Assembly (NCBI GenBank): GCA_937923365.1
Contig: CALAIJ010000063.1
Coordinates: 1 to 6,904 of the forward strand
DNA: 6,904 bases
Direction of reading: 5' to 3'
From: an uncultured Sulfitobacter sp.
GTDB taxonomy: Bacteria > Pseudomonadota > Alphaproteobacteria > Rhodobacterales > Rhodobacteraceae
This document shows positions 6,062 to 6,904 of the stretch, piece after piece. The translations under genes were made by a program, and so were the position numbers. Position 1 is the stretch's first letter. Every line of letters starts with the position of its first letter. A model generated the notes under the pieces. It was given only the letters and a program-made list of their open reading frames with translations, did no database searches and had not been told where the DNA came from.

Positions 6062-6850
6062 CTAGCTTTGCAAAAGCGTCAGTGCGATTGAATTCCCACT
6101 AAGCCCGCCGCCCAGATTTTCAACCTGTTGCCGCAGGATGTATTTGGTGATGGCATCCTGCCGCACATCTTCTTGGGTAAACTGGTCGAAATCTTCACTG
6201 CCAAACACAGAGGCCGCGCGGTCCTTGAAAACCCCGAGCTGTTGATCGATGTCAATCTGGCCAATCGAAGCGGGGAGGCCCAGCGCCTTTTCAAAAACCT
6301 GTCGGAGCGGCGGATCACCCAGCACTGTATACCACTTGGCATCATTGGAGATGTCCTGCCCGGCAAGTTCACCCAACTGCCTTTGCGTATAAAGAGCGAC
6401 GCGCATGGAGTCATCCTGCGCACCTGCTGCAACCTCGAAACTGTTGGTCTGGAACCGTGTTACGATTGCGTCTGTGAATGTCGTCTCGCCTGTTTTTACA
6501 AAGGCACCCGGGCCGAACCCGAACGCATCCGCCATCTCGCGATATCGCGGATCAGCCAGCCGCATGGCGAGGGCATCATCGCTGCCTGTGCCTTCTTCCA
6601 AAACTTTGCGGATGAAGAAGCGGTTGTCGACATCATCCTGCAACCCGAAAGCGCCAAGCGCCACTGTCAGTAAACGCCTGTCACCGACCAGTTCTTCGGC
6701 ATTTTTGATCTTGGCAATATTTTCGCGGAAATATTCAGCATCGCGTTGTTGAACAACACTTTCGGAAAAGACCGCAAACTGGGTATCATATGTCCGTTGA
6801 AGAAAACGCCATCCATTCAAGCCGACGTCTGGGATGATGGGTTGATACAT
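6062..6850 (-). CDS. DUF1217-family flagellar-locus protein of unknown function
   Basis: The 262-residue product resembles the DUF1217 family, found largely in alphaproteobacterial flagellar clusters and without an established function that I know of. Recognised features are RRLLTVALGAFGLQDDVDNR (58-77) followed by FFIRKVLEEGT (78-88), then MRLADPRYREMADAFGFGPG (96-115). Later come YTQRQLGELAGQDISNDAKW (154-173), VLGDPPLRQVFEKALGLPAS (176-195) and a C-terminus ending NSIALTLLQS. It appears soluble and mostly helical: there is no signal peptide, membrane segment, Cys residue or known catalytic motif. The ATG at 6850 has AAAGGG upstream at about 7-base spacing. It converges on fliI with 10 bases between stop codons and lies 12 bases after a possible upstream reading frame, so it may be the end of a separate minus-strand operon. 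A flagellar role is inferred only from family and position. Confidence 0.85.
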   Translation of the reverse strand: MYQPIIPDVGLNGWRFLQRTYDTQFAVFSESVVQQRDAEYFRENIAKIKNAEELVGDRRLLTVALGAFGLQDDVDNRFFIRKVLEEGTGSDDALAMRLADPRYREMADAFGFGPGAFVKTGETTFTDAIVTRFQTNSFEVAAGAQDDSMRVALYTQRQLGELAGQDISNDAKWYTVLGDPPLRQVFEKALGLPASIGQIDIDQQLGVFKDRAASVFGSEDFDQFTQEDVRQDAITKYILRQQVENLGGGLSGNSIALTLLQS

Positions 6851-6862
6851 GTCTTCGCCCTT

Positions 6863-6904
6863 TCACGATGGCCGGATAGCGAACAGACGGTCTTCTCTTG
6901 GAAG
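6863..6904 (-). CDS. Possible C-terminal end of an upstream flagellar gene (partial, maybe FlbT-like)
   Basis: From the right edge the minus strand reads 13 codons, LPREDRLFAIRPS, then TGA at 6865-6863. That stop overlaps the SD-like AAAGGG of the DUF1217 gene, and its ATG follows 12 bases later, a typical operon junction. The LPRE-x-RL pattern reminds me of C-termini of alphaproteobacterial FlbT, the flagellin-synthesis regulator, but this comes from memory and 13 residues cannot prove it. The other two minus-strand frames are also open to the edge, so the frame choice rests on the stop position. Confidence 0.4.
   Translation of the reverse strand, partial: LPREDRLFAIRPS

Noticed and set aside
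6128..6673. A 181-codon plus-strand frame antisense to the DUF1217 gene.
   Set aside because: It has no ribosome binding site or family resemblance, and the opposite strand encodes a recognisable DUF1217 protein.

Overview
This window is a flagellar gene cluster, almost certainly from an alphaproteobacterium and most likely a member of the Rhodobacterales (roseobacter-type). The organism call is an inference. It rests on the gene order flgB-flgC-fliE-fliQ-flgF-flgG-flgA-flgH-fliL, the divergently placed fliI, the DUF1217-family protein (known mainly from alphaproteobacterial flagellar loci), the fairly GC-rich coding sequence and the short forms of FlgA, FlgB and FlgC. No database search was possible.

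Layout. (1) Positions 1-4625, minus strand: nine tightly packed genes read right to left as flgB, flgC, fliE, fliQ, flgF, flgG, flgA, flgH and fliL. The gaps run from a 1-base overlap (flgG/flgA) to 36 bases (flgC/fliE), so this looks like one transcription unit. (2) Positions 4626-4707: an 82-base divergent intergenic region, the only obvious place for promoters. It holds the flgB and fliI ribosome binding sites, a TTAA element with CtrA-like character and two GANTC sites. (3) Positions 4708-6051, plus strand: fliI, the export ATPase. (4) Positions 6062-6850, minus strand: a DUF1217-family protein of unknown function, convergent with fliI and separated from it by 10 bases. (5) Positions 6863-6904, minus strand: the possible last codons of a further gene that runs in from beyond the right edge.

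How the genes work together. FliI energises the flagellar type III export apparatus and FliQ is part of its membrane gate. FliE joins the export gate to the rod. FlgB, FlgC and FlgF form the proximal rod and FlgG the distal rod. FlgA is the periplasmic chaperone for P-ring assembly, FlgH is the outer-membrane L-ring lipoprotein, and FliL is an inner-membrane protein that supports stator function. The operon is therefore the rod and outer-ring section of the basal body in roughly inside-to-outside order. The P-ring gene flgI, the hook genes and the FliI partners fliH and fliJ are not in the window.

All stretches longer than 300 bases are coding. I see no RNA genes, mobile elements, CRISPR arrays or phage sequence. 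I found no evidence of a wholly new system. The least understood item is the DUF1217 protein and its probable upstream partner at the right edge.
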